Positions 1 to 10,923 of a DNA stretch of 64,000 nt are shown one piece after another. The stretch is from Centrapalus pauciflorus (taxonomy: Eukaryota; Streptophyta; Magnoliopsida; Asterales; Asteraceae). Within the stretch, counting starts at the first letter, position 1; the number at the start of each line of letters is the position of its first letter. The stretch spans positions 62,001 to 126,000 of the forward strand of contig JAANYP010007576.1 in the NCBI GenBank assembly GCA_020465985.1, read 5' to 3'. The notes beneath the pieces are model-generated. The model made no database searches. It had not been told where the DNA came from and saw only the letters and a program-made list of their open reading frames with translations. Position numbers and translations under genes: made by a program.

Positions 1-94
1 TGAATTTTATATTACATTTTTTAGCCTAAAAAATCCTTTCCTTTATTGTAAAAATTTGTATCTTATGTTTCTTTTCTTGGCAGTTTGCCCTTAA
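1..94. repeat. truncated arm of a foldback MITE
   Basis: This AT-rich stretch repeats the pattern 'attttatatta', 'cctttattgt', 'ttcttggca' and ends near 'gccctt'. It resembles the right arm of the complete foldback element at 27093-27418, so I read it as the right end of a related copy cut by the window edge. A weaker fragment of the same kind lies near 10390-10450. Confidence 0.4.
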
Positions 95-882
95 TTAAAA
101 ATAAGTAAGTGGCCTCAACATAGGCAGACCCAAGCTTAGAGGCTGGTAGCATGGGTTCATATTTAAAAATTTTGATCGTGGTGTAATCTTTCTTTAACAA
201 TGTTGTTAACGTCTTATCAAGGGGTGGATATTCTATTCTATACATTTCTACCATTGTTTTAGGTAGTCTTTCACCTTTTTTTTTCTTTCATCGTTTCAAA
301 AATATTTATTTCTTGTCCTAAATTTAGCAAATGAAGAATGGTAGGTCGCCCCTTGATATCCCATCAATTTATTTCTTGTTGTGTGTAGAGAGTTTTCTAT
401 GAATGATGATTCTAGGTAACATATTTTTTATTGGGAATTTCCCACATCGATAAGCATAGCATATGTGTTTTTGTTTTTGTTCTATAAATAGATCGATACC
501 TAGACGCTTCCAACCATACTCGAAGACATGTAAATATATAAAATATAAAATATTTATGTGTCAAATATTGATATCTAGTCTTGAGACGGTATTGGTTTTT
601 TCTTTAAACCACACAAACCTCAATGGCCTTTTTGTTGGTGTTGGTTTTATCCATAAGTCACACCAAGGTTGTCTTTGGTTTTTTGGTTTGATGGTCATGG
701 CTATCTGTGAATTACAGAATGCAAATTCACATTTGCCGTTATGGATGTAGATATCTTTTATCTACTACTCTTTGATTTTCCATTACTTTTGTGTATGTAG
801 TCTTCTTAAGAATATTACTTTCCTTTTAATTTAAATCTCTTGTTTTTGGTTGATTCTCTTTTAACTATTCTAGTAGTCTCAG
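95..882. other. intergenic, nothing recognised
   Basis: AT-rich DNA with only short open frames on both strands. No domain, RNA gene or paired repeat was recognised here. Confidence 0.5.
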
Positions 883-1050
883 TAGTTTTTTCTTATGTTT
901 GTCTATGGTTTCACCCAAACACAATTGGACCAGAAACCTAGTTTTTTCTTATGTTTGTCTATGGTTTCACCCAAACACAATTGGACCAGAAACCTTGTTT
1001 TTTCTTATGTTTGTCTATGGTTTCACCCAAACACAATTGGACCAGAAACC
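883..1050. repeat. 56-bp tandem repeat, three copies
   Basis: Three adjacent copies of a 56-bp unit start at 883, 939 and 995. Each contains 'cttatgtttgtctatggttt' followed by 'cacccaaacacaattggacc'. The copies are almost identical, differing near their first bases. A smaller imperfect duplication of 'agatcggttttttctttgga' lies downstream at about 1472-1535. No coding role is evident, although the unit is translatable in one frame. Confidence 0.9.
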
Positions 1051-1897
1051 AACATCGATTCCAATTGATAAAATAACAGCAAAGTAAGGAAGATCTTGAA
1101 GTTGCATCTGTTTGCTTCTTTAGAGACTTTCTGAGCCTTACGTTCTATCTTTTTGGAATCAAATCATGAACTTCTGAGTCAAATGTTTCTTTACATTAAT
1201 TTCCTTTTCCATCGTGTACCTAATATTCTTATAGACAATAGTCATGATTACTAAAAATTAGCGTAATTGGCGGAAGGAGCAAAAAGGTGCATATGACACA
1301 GAAATTGATGGTGTGATTCTGAAAAGTATGGATTGTGTGGCTCGATAGTCTCTAAAGAGGCAATCCGACGCGAGTTCTTGGCTTTCTTACCTCAAGTTGG
1401 CTTGATTAGGGCTTTTTTTTCAATTGTTATCTTTACTCTTTTCTCCTTGTACATCCGTATCAAATGCCAATAGATCGGTTTTTTCTTTGGAGAAAGAAAG
1501 TTGATAGTAGATCGGTTTTTTTCTTTGGAGAAAAAGTAGATGTTCTCCACTTAATTGTTGCCGGTTGATGTTGAGGTCTAATTAGGAAAGCTAGAAAAGA
1601 ATACCGATCAAGAAGAAGTATATTATACATGTTTCATTGTGGCTAATAAACGTTTGTAGTCAAGTTTATTGTATGTTCAGGTTGTGTTTGAAAGAATAAG
1701 ATTTCTTTTAATTTTAGAATACATGTTTGTTATTCATCTATGATCCACACAATGTATCTTTTACCATAGCGAAGCACTATCCCATTCAACTATTGATTTA
1801 GGAAAAAAAAAAAGTGGGGGATTTTTTTATTGTTTTTTGGAATAATATAAGTTGATGACCCCCAAACTAACAAAGAGCCTAGATACAAATAGAAAAA
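1051..1897. other. intergenic, short duplication only
   Basis: No gene was recognised. Apart from the two-copy duplication near 1472-1535, only simple A- and T-runs are visible. Confidence 0.45.
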
Positions 1898-2233
1898 TCT
1901 ATAACTATTAATAAATGATTAACTATTTTTCATATGTCATCTTCTTATAATGCTAAGTGGTATCTTTAATGATTAACATGTGTTAATTAATTTTAAAGAT
2001 TAATTTTAAATAAATTTATTATATAGATATGATTATATTAGATTTACTAAAATCTCAACAAACAGCATTTAATAGATAATTTAATAATAATAATATCTAT
2101 TAATATTTCAATAAACAAAATTTTAAAGATATTTTAATAATAATAATAATAAATTTAAAGTTATTAATGAAACTATTATTTTTTTTAATGTTATAATTAT
2201 AATTTCCGTGTAATACACGAGTTAATAAACTAG
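1898..2233. mobile_element. Helitron-like non-autonomous element
   Basis: The segment begins with TCTATAAC directly after an A. It ends with a short hairpin (cgtgtaatacacg) followed by CTAG and then T. This matches the Helitron rule of 5'-TC, a 3' hairpin with CTRR, and insertion between A and T. The interior is AT-rich and has no ORF. The call rests on the ends only. Confidence 0.45.
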
Positions 2234-2352
2234 TATACTACTATAAAAACAACCAACACATCGAGACTTCTATCCTAAGGAAATTTAAGAGAATTCCTTA
2301 ATAGGGGTTGTTCTCCCAGTAATGCCAAACGATAGAAACTTTGTTACATCTA

Positions 2353-2656
2353 GGGTTTATTGTGAAAAAAACCAACATGTATTCATGTTTTTTGCGTTTT
2401 CGTCCCTCCATGTTATTTTTTTCCATAAAAAACCTTAAGTTATTATTTTCTTATTGGTTTAGTGAAATTTGGACATTAGAACCCGATTTTTTAGTTTTTT
2501 AAAACCCGGTTCATTAATTATAACCGGGGTCTAATGTCCAAATTTCACTAAACCAATAAGAAAATAATAACTTAAGGTTTTTTTATGGAAAAAAATAACA
2601 TGAAGGGACGAAAACGTAAAACGTGAAAACATGTTGGTTTTTTTCATAATAAACCC
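2353..2656. mobile_element. Mutator-like foldback MITE
   Basis: The element is a near-perfect inverted repeat of about 140 bp per arm. It starts 'gggtttattgtg' and ends 'cataataaaccc', with a short loop around the 'taaccggggtc' segment. The flanks carry an imperfect 9-bp duplication (ttacatcta / ttacatcgg), typical of MULE insertions. A truncated relative is nested at 3454-3660. Confidence 0.75.
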
Positions 2657-3205
2657 TTACATCGGGAATCCAAGCTAAATTATTGTGTGACTAGTAATAA
2701 TTTATTTTTTTGGATTTTGAATTGATGTAACAAAGTTATATTGTAAATTTACATACTATTATATCATGTCAAATTGGATTTATTGATGGGAAAACATTGA
2801 AGTTTTATGTTGTAACAAAGCAATGACCATGAAAATTGTACTAACAACCCACAACAAATATCTAGACATCCACCTCAATCAACAACTTTTATTTATAAAT
2901 AGTATCATATTCATTACTCTGATTTAAAAGACATTTGTTCAATGTAAATGCTTTTCTTGGATAAATTTATTACTAATGATGATTATAGAAAGCAATAGCA
3001 ATTATATGTAACAAAAATCAATCTGAAGCAAATAAAAGAAGAACAAACACAAAAACTACAGTTTGGTTTTCAGATTTTGAAGGAAACCGGGGAAAAAACT
3101 CAAACAGAACTTCAAAAAAAAAAAAAATTTGTGAACACAACCTTTAAACGACTTCAAAATTATAAAATCTCAAGCAGACGATGCCAATTTTCAGTTTGAC
3201 AAAAG
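2657..3205. other. intergenic
   Basis: No gene or repeat was recognised apart from A-runs near 3110-3127. The first base of the next transposon's target duplication lies at 3198. Confidence 0.4.
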
Positions 3206-3820
3206 TAGGGGTGTAAATGAGCCGAGCTACTCGAGCTCGACTCGCTAAAAGCTCGAAAGGTGTATAAGTTAAACGAGCCCGAGCCGAGCTCAAGCCTAAA
3301 TATAAGCTCATTTAATAAACGAGCTCGAGCCCGAGCTTCACATATCGAGCTCGCAGGCCTAAATGAGCCCATATATATTCATAGTTTTTAATTAATAAAT
3401 ATAATAGATTAAATAAATATAAAATATATAAATATATAAATAGATTATAAAACGGTTTATTATAAGAAAAACCAACATGTTTTCATGTTTTTTTTGCGTT
3501 TTCGTCCCTCATGTATTTTTTTCTTCATAAAACTCCTCAATATTTTTTTTCTTTTTGGTTTAGTGAAATTTGAACATTAAAACCCGGTTTTTCAGTTTTT
3601 AAAAACCCGGTTCAGTAATTATAACCGGGGTCTAATGCCCAAATTTCACTAAACCAAAAACGAGCCGGGCTCAAGCTTGTATAATAATTCACGAGCTGAG
3701 CTCGAGCTTTACATACAGAGCTCGAAACGAGTCGAGCTCTAGCTCGAGCCTGATACTTTTAAATGAGCTCGGCTCGAGCTTTAACAGGCTCGGGCTCGGT
3801 TCGGCTCGTTTACACCCCTA
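3206..3820. mobile_element. hAT MITE with GCTCGA-rich interior
   Basis: The ends are inverted copies: TAGGGGTGTAAATGAGCCGA on the left, and the complement of 'cggctcgtttacacccc' plus TA on the right. Perfect 8-bp target duplications (gacaaaag) lie at 3198-3205 and 3821-3828, which marks the hAT superfamily. The interior is built from degenerate 'gagctcgagc' words. A second element, 3454-3660, is nested inside. Confidence 0.85.
3454..3660. mobile_element. truncated foldback MITE nested in hAT
   Basis: This matches the left arm, loop and start of the right arm of the element at 2353-2656. Shared landmarks are the 'accaacatg', 'gcgttttcgtccctc' and 'ttataaccggggtctaatg' segments. Most of the right arm is missing. 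It interrupts the GCTCGA-rich interior of the surrounding hAT element, which resumes at 3661. Confidence 0.75.
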
Positions 3821-4255
3821 GACAAAAGTAACATTGTTGCAAAAAGCTTTGAGGTGGAAATGGGCAAAAATATAAAGCCATACGATGATAGGAGTGGAGA
3901 AAAAGGGGGAAATCTTTGGAAGCTAAAGACCAACTCAAGTAAGGGAAAACACACCAAGGGGCTATTTCTGGGATGCCTTTAGATTCTTGTACACAATGAT
4001 AATTCTACTTGTTGCTACCGTTTGCTACTACTACACAAAAAAAATCCCGAACAAAATGCAGCTAAGCCATTCAAAGGACGTACATATGGATACGCCAACG
4101 CCTGTCCAGAAAAAAAAACTTCGGCAAAATCATTGCTTTGTATTCCATCATTTAGATATTGTACATACATGGAACTGGTCAACACAAAAAACTGGAAGAC
4201 AAACATCCTTGCAGCAGCAGCCAAAAGTTCACACTTACATTTTAGCGATAAGATG

Positions 4256-7200
4256 CTAATCAAGTTCAATTGCAGTCGCCTCGTTCGTGACAATCTGCCA
4301 TCAGAAAATGCTGTTGTGTAAAACCAACCATCTCATATGAACACATTATTCATAAATTATATCATTAAAAGACAATAAAGGTCCCAACGCAATAAAAAAG
4401 AGACTTGATGATTAGCATAACAAACAGAGAAGATGATACATGTACCGATCAATGGATAATAGTTCAAGAACTTAACACAATAGATGATAATAGTCACAAA
4501 TGAGCTACAACGGTTAGCGGGAAGGTAAGATCTTGAATCAATCAAGGCCCACATTCTACTCAGCAACTAATTGTGGAATTAAGCATTATAAAAGATAAGC
4601 ATGGGAATTAGTAGACTTTACTCTTGTGTTCATCAACCAGCTTATCTGAACTAAGAGCTAATCTTTCCTATTCTTTCTGAGCATATCAATGAAGAAAATG
4701 AAACTAGTCACATGGAAAAACAGGTGTACCAAAATAATGTAATTTCAGATCCCTAATCCTCATAATATTCTTTTAAAGCATGAGCTGAATCCCTAATTGC
4801 ACAACTACCGCTCTGCTGGTCATTCGATCACCGAATGCTGATTGCTCTAATCCACAAATAAGGAGCTTGATAATTAAAAAAAAAAACAGATTGCCTTGCT
4901 AAAATCTTACCACATAAAGGGTGGTTAGGGAAATTAACACAACAGATGGTTAGAGCCACAAATGAGCTAGAATAATTAGCGGGAATTAATAATATTATAG
5001 GAAATATGGGCGCAAAGGTGGGTTGGGCAATGCCACAACGGACCGAAACAGGTTCAGATCAAAATGGTTGAAATTTACCAGCAAACACATTTGTTATCCA
5101 TTCTATTTATTCAATAACATAAATAATTAATATATTAAATGTGATGAACATAAACTAGTACTAAAAATTAAGGATCCATTACTTTAAATTAATATGTTAA
5201 CAATTCTATCCTCCATATAAGATGTTTAACCACAATCAAGGTCCTAACGCACAAAAACGAATCTTGGTAAGATAAACAAACAGAAAAATTAATGATCATT
5301 AGCATCCGAAAAAGGGACTCATAACTAGAAAAGTATGCATAGACAAGAGGACTGGACCAACAAGTTCCTTCTAACCCAACAAAATACCTGTGATATACAT
5401 TCTTTAAAGCTACCACTCGCTGTTGCATGCAAACCTCTCTCTGAAAGCTCAAAATACAACGTTAAGCCTTCAGGGCCATGAGTTTTATCCTTCTGCAAAT
5501 ATCTGCCATAAAAATAAAGTTATAAATGATAAAGCACGTTCATTTTGTGAGATTACACTTATATGAAAAATGAAATCCATCTAGATCTGCTTACTTATAC
5601 CTTTGTTGGACGAGTGTTTCCACTGCCTGCTTGGTGCTCCCAAAATCAGTGTGTCTTTCATTGTCCTGAGATAAACCCAGTCGTCCTAAATGGTGCCAAA
5701 GACTTTCTACCATCCATAAAAGTTAATATAACTATAACATGGTTTTAAAGACAACCGATCTAGGGAATTGGAAATATAAAATTGGTTAAATTGCATCAAA
5801 ATGGAACATACATTCATCAATTTCTATTTCAGATATCTAGCTTTCAAAAATCATGTTTAAGCACATATATTAGAAGTTCATAATTGAAAAAGAGACGGTT
5901 ACTTCAAATAAAAATTGACTTTTCGTAAATGGTTCCTTCATTTGGTAACCACATCCCTTGTACACTGTAGGCCCTTAAACATCTATTTTGAAAGTATGCT
6001 CCCATAAGATATTTGACTAAAAATACGTCACACCGCTAATCAACCTTTATGACTTTACTAAATGTGTTCCTGAAACATAGATTGTGGTCTACTTGAAGCA
6101 ATCGTGATACCTTCGGTAATTTTGCCTCCAGCAAGATGAACAATGCCAATAACAACAAACGCAAAACCCGTCAAATGCGATTTTCTAGTATCTTCAACGT
6201 GTTTTCTGTAAACTCCAGGATCTAGTTGACTTGTTATAATGTAAGATTTTGCATCTGCAGAACCTGAAAAACAGAGAATATGCTCATTGTTTTTTGATAG
6301 AATATATATATGCCTTCCAGGCTTCCACCACAAGAATTCAAACATTTCCTTCTAGACAAAAATACTTTAATTTCAGTTACCTCTTTGCACATGTAGTGAT
6401 CACTAAAAAAAGTAGTCATGATTCATTTTGGCACACAGGATATATTTTATCTGAATGTAGAAATTAGGGCCCTGGCTCAACATTATGCTATGACCGCAAT
6501 CCAAAACCAACAAGTTAATATTTCTAAGGAATGATCTTTAGGGGTGTTTGGATGTGCGTCTAGAGATATTATGCAATATCAAGTTGCAATCTTTTTTCTT
6601 TTTAATTTTGGGTCAAATTTTGGGGAAGCATGTAAGTAGTTGTAAGAAAATTGACAACTGAGACAAACGTAGCCGTCCCTGACTTTAAGCAAGTGATCAT
6701 GATCCTTCAAGTCGCAATACTTACTTTAGAAGAACACATCCCCCCCCCTTCTGTCTTACATTACAATAAGGCAAAACCGCAATGGTGTTTTGCTACAACA
6801 TGACTAAAGCTATGAACTTATGATCACCCTAACTCTTTCTCCTAACAATTATCCATATTCAACTGTACAAATGCAACAGATAGCAAATAACTTTCACTTC
6901 ATTTCTAATTTTCCCAATGAACTTTAAAAATCATTACTAGAACCATCTAGTTTTCAAAAATCAATATAGAAAACAATACATTTCTATAAACTGTTGTAAA
7001 AACCATCCAACTTCTTCTGCGTGTTACCTAAAATAACCAATTCCGAAAAGGAAAATGGTTCTAGTAACAATTATGAAAGTCTAGGTCCTAACATTACAAA
7101 TGAAGTGAAAGTACTTGGTCCAATTTGCCAATTCATATACCCTAATAGTAATCAAGTTAAATTATTTTACAAATTTAGAAAATCAAAGAGTGAACCCTGT

Positions 7201-7719
7201 TTGTGACTCCTTTAACTTCATTTACTAGTAATAAAACCATTTCAGTTTATATAAATCAATAAACATTGTTATCAGTAAACCACAAGGTTGATTAACAGTA
7301 GTTGCTCACTCTGGGAAGCACGAGCTTGATTTGTTGATGAAGGACGGGAACGTTGCAGCTCTATCATATTATAGCCAAAAATGCTTGAGAGCTTTGTAGT
7401 GGCCTTGTTGAGGACAATAGCAGGAAGGGCTCGTTGGTGATAGTTCTTTGTGATCAGTTGAGTAAGCTCGTCCCTTTTGATTGGGCATCCAGAGTTCTGG
7501 TGTGTTTTAAAAAGGATGTATCGTATCACTTCCGCAATAAGCTTGTCACCTTCCTGGAGTAAAAAATATTTATGTAATGATCAGAAGAAAGACTATTGAG
7601 CCCTCATAGCAAGGAAAGAAAACCGTATGCATGGTTTTAGATAACGCTTTAGGGTCTAGGGATGGAGTGACCTCTTCTGAGATACCAAATTGTGAGAAGT
7701 TTACTTCTGCAGTTTCCAT
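4256..7719 (-). CDS. NSE3: NSE3, MAGE-domain subunit of SMC5/6 complex
   Basis: Encodes a 234-aa MAGE/NSE3 protein. In the family, NSE3 joins NSE1 and NSE4 in the SMC5/6 complex that supports DNA repair and sister-chromatid recombination in the nucleus. Coding exons (minus): 7719-7672, 7553-7310, 6263-6111, 5706-5601, 5502-5388, 4294-4256; total 705 nt, all phases consistent. Family signatures seen: VIRYILFKTHQNSGCPIKR (25-43), SSIFGYNMIELQR (73-85), TGFAFVVIGIVHLAGGKITE (129-148), SLWHHLGRLGL (150-160) and THGPEGLTLYFELSERGL (191-208). The start ATG at 7719 gives METAEVNFSQFGISEE, close to plant NSE3 N-termini. The last exon has only 13 codons, including stop, after a 1.1-kb intron; it is the least certain part. 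Without it the frame reads through the donor to a stop near 5325. A leader exon lies upstream. Confidence 0.92.
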
Positions 7720-8210
7720 CCTGGAGCAAAAAAACATAGCATTTAACCTTGTTATAATCCAAAACTCGACATTATTAATCGTTTACAAACAAAGGAAAAT
7801 ACAATATAATCAAGTTGATGCAACATGATTTGCAAAAAGGAAGTTGTTCTTGTACTTCAAATCTTTAATCCTATTTAAAACTGCCTACATATCACTGCCA
7901 TTAATCAATTGAGAATCTAACTAACTGATAAGTTGAGTTGCATATTCAATTGCAATCATCAGTTTCAAAACACACATCCAAACAGGCAAACACCTCGTTT
8001 GCCTCCTTCTATCTAATTTTCTCTTTTATTTTTCCAAAAACAGTCACATTTCAATCAAAAACCAAATTATAATTTCAAGTTTATTTGGAAAGCACTAGAG
8101 AATTCATCGAATCTTTAATCAAGTAACGGTTATACAAAGATTGTTAGGAATTAATATGGCAAAGAAGTTCGCATTTCAATAAAAAAAAATACAAGAATTT
8201 AGGAACTTAC

Positions 8211-8390
8211 TGAACTGGTTTATTGTTGTTTGAACACAGAACTAGAGCGGGACCAAGATGAAGAAGACGGTCAATTGGCGTTTGCGTTCCTTTTCAGCAT
8301 CGATGAGCGAAAGCAAAAAGATATGAAGTTCTTAGTTCCGTTGATGAAGAAAGGCGCCATTTGTGTTAGGGTTCTCAAATGTTAAGAGGT
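8211..8390 (-). promoter_or_regulatory. probable NSE3 5' leader exon with upstream ORF
   Basis: The minus strand has a good splice donor (gtaagt) after position 8211, and no long coding frame in the exon before it. Splicing to the acceptor just upstream of the NSE3 start codon at 7719 would make this an untranslated leader. It contains an ORF at 8360-8271 of 29 codons plus stop (begins MAPFFINGTK, ends NANAN). Such an upstream ORF could lower NSE3 translation. The AACCCTAA word near 8375 resembles a telo-box promoter motif. Its outer end is a guess. Confidence 0.5.
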
Positions 8391-9536
8391 AAAATTGGGA
8401 ATAAGTCCTGTCTTTAAAAATATATAAATAAATTGAAGAAAACAAAGTCAACGGTAAAATATAACATAAAATTTTTTTTAAAGAAAAGAATAAAATTTTT
8501 GATCTATTCAATCTATGAGTAACTCGATTGTCACTTGACGATTAAATACACGTATGTTTTATAATCTTTTTATTTTTAATAATTATTATCAATTCATTTG
8601 CAGTTACGGATTCTATTACCAAGACTGAGTTGATATAATTACTTTCAATGGTTAATACACGACATTTACAAAATGGAATTTTTCTTCAAAGTGTTGATCT
8701 TAATTAATAATAAAGCTAATGTTTATTGTATAACTATAAATAAAACTAAGAATTTTTAGTATGATTTTTTTAAAAATTATTTAGAGCTTTCTTTAATTAC
8801 TTCAATAATTATTTTTTGCATTCTATAATGTATATATATCGTTTAAATAAATATTAAGTTACAGCTTCTTCATAATATTCATAGTTTGTACCGTTTATTT
8901 TCGAATTCTACAATCATTCTGAAATTTATAATTATTAAAAAAGTTATTATTCAAACAAATTAGTATATTATACAGCTAAAAAACTAATTTCTAATAAAAA
9001 TGGATACATGCTACTGGCCAAGATGATGGCCAATCCAAATTGACGTGTCATTTTATTGATGTCAAGTTTTGTATGACTTTTAAATTAGAAAATTACCAAA
9101 AAAGTAAAATAAAATTAAAATTTTATTTATAAAGGTAATGTAAATATTCTAATAATGAAATTCAAAACTCAAAACCAAAATCTAAAAACATAAAAAATAA
9201 ATTAATGAATCATGAATTTTGGATGATAAATATATAAATATACTGAGAAGTGTGAGAAGCACTGTGATTCATTTTTTTACATATAGCATTATCATTTTTC
9301 GAATATATAAATAATGAATCATAAATTTCGGATTAAATAAATCAACAATTTATTACTTTTTTACATTGATTCGTTAGTTTTTGAATTTATAAAAATTGAA
9401 TCACAAATTCAAAAATAAATGAATCAATATATAAAATTAGTGAATCAACATACAAAATTAATAAATCATAGTTCTTTTCATACTTCTCAAGATAATTTTA
9501 ACTTCTCACAATAACTTGTGTGTGTGTATAGAATAG
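8391..9536. other. AT-rich intergenic with repeated short words
   Basis: No gene was recognised. The segment 9190-9470 repeats 'aatgaatcataaattt' and 'tgaatcaac' words in several imperfect copies. About 9075-9140 resembles a decayed arm of the 27093-27418 foldback family. Confidence 0.45.
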
Positions 9537-9878
9537 GGTTCGTGGAACAACCGCTCATTATGCAGCGCACCAGAAGGTACCACCTTTAAAAAAAATTAAT
9601 TTTTTTTTCATAAACATGTTTTAACTAACATAATAAAGATCATATGTAAATTTTACATACATTCACATCTCCTAACTCCTAAAAAATGATGTGAACTTAC
9701 ACTTACATAATTTTGCATACATGAGCATTTAAAATGTGTGAATGTGCGTGAATTTTATATATCATCTTTGGAATGTTAATTAAACATGTTTATGAAAAAA
9801 ATTTCAAAAAAAAAAAAAGAATATTTTTGCGAGTGGTACCTTTTGGTGCGTTGCGTAATAGATAGTACTCACTTGAAC
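9537..9878. mobile_element. TIR element next to a (CATA)n repeat
   Basis: The left end, ggttcgtggaac then 'cattatgcagcgcacc', is mirrored at the right by 'ggtgcgttgcgtaatag' ending 'cacttgaac'. The arms share about 70 percent identity over 45 bp. The interior has matching 'catgttt' and poly-A words. The left end follows (GT)n and the right end runs into (CATA)n. Related pieces lie at 9933-10090 and 56270-56419. The superfamily is not clear. Confidence 0.6.
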
Positions 9879-9895
9879 ATACATACATACATACA

Positions 9896-9931
<36 letters not shown>

Positions 9932-9932
9932 T
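9879..9932. repeat. (CATA)n / (TA)n microsatellite
   Basis: About eleven CATA units are followed by a short TA run. The repeat is bounded on both sides by ends of the same TIR family. Confidence 0.95.
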
Positions 9933-10090
9933 GGTTCAAACAAATAACTTTCGAAATCAAGTGCATCTGAAGGTACCAACCTTTAAAAAAAATTTAATTT
10001 TTTTTCAAATAATCATGTTTAAATTAATGTTATACACATGATATATGAGTGTCACAACATTCACACTTTCTGTGTCCTTAAAAAGTATGT
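9933..10090. mobile_element. left half of the same TIR family
   Basis: It begins 'ggttcaaacaaataac', then 'aaggtaccaacctttaaaa' and 'catgtttaaattaatgtta'. These match the left arm and interior of 9537-9878. No matching right end was found, so I treat it as truncated. The DNA from 10091 to 10923 shows no gene. Confidence 0.5.
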
Positions 10091-10923
10091 GAATGTTCAA
10101 TGCATATTTATGTGACTGGTCATCCAAGTGAATCACACCGATAACCATTCACATCATCTTTTTAACCATTCACAAGATTTATGATGTTGCTCCTTTTTAA
10201 ACAAAGTCTTAGATTGTTATCTTATACATGCCTATTCAAAAAATATATGTGAATGATCATTCAATTTAGGTACGCTGAATTCTCATAGGTACGCTGATTG
10301 ACCTGATGTATTAAAATCATGTCATCATCCCAGTCTGATCATGTTTATATAAAAAGTTAAAAATTACATCATAAACTCTTTTATAATCGTTTTTTGGCCT
10401 AAAAATTTTCACCTTCTTTTATCGTCAAATTTTTAAATTTTATGTTGTATTTGTTTGACAACTTCTTTTGACAACTCAACTACCACATTAATGCTAACAT
10501 ATATTGTCATGCCAGCAAACTGGTTGTTAAATTTTCTTAGTAGAATTGAATTTTTCCTTTCAACATAAAGATGTGCATTATGATGACTATGGTGGCTTCT
10601 TTGTATGCATGCATATTTACTGGGACATAACAAGATATGTCAATAATTTGCAATAATAGCATTCAACTTTTACAATAAACGTCATCATCCATCCTCTACT
10701 AAACTTTCAAGCCAATCCGAGTAAAATTTACTCTGCTTTTACATATCCTCACTTCTTACGAAGATGCATATTCTATATGGGAATTTATTCACTTTTACAA
10801 AATTACTGACCAAGTTTCGGTCTCGACAAATAACCAGCGCTTAAGTGATCTCAGTACGAAACTACGAATACCTCCTACGGAAAAAAAATGTAGCAACCCC
10901 GTGCTTTAGCTGCCATCATATAA

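Noticed and set aside
4015..4321. Overlapping ORFs of about 90-99 codons near 4.0-4.3 kb
   Set aside because: No domain. The only supported coding part is the final NSE3 exon at 4256-4294.
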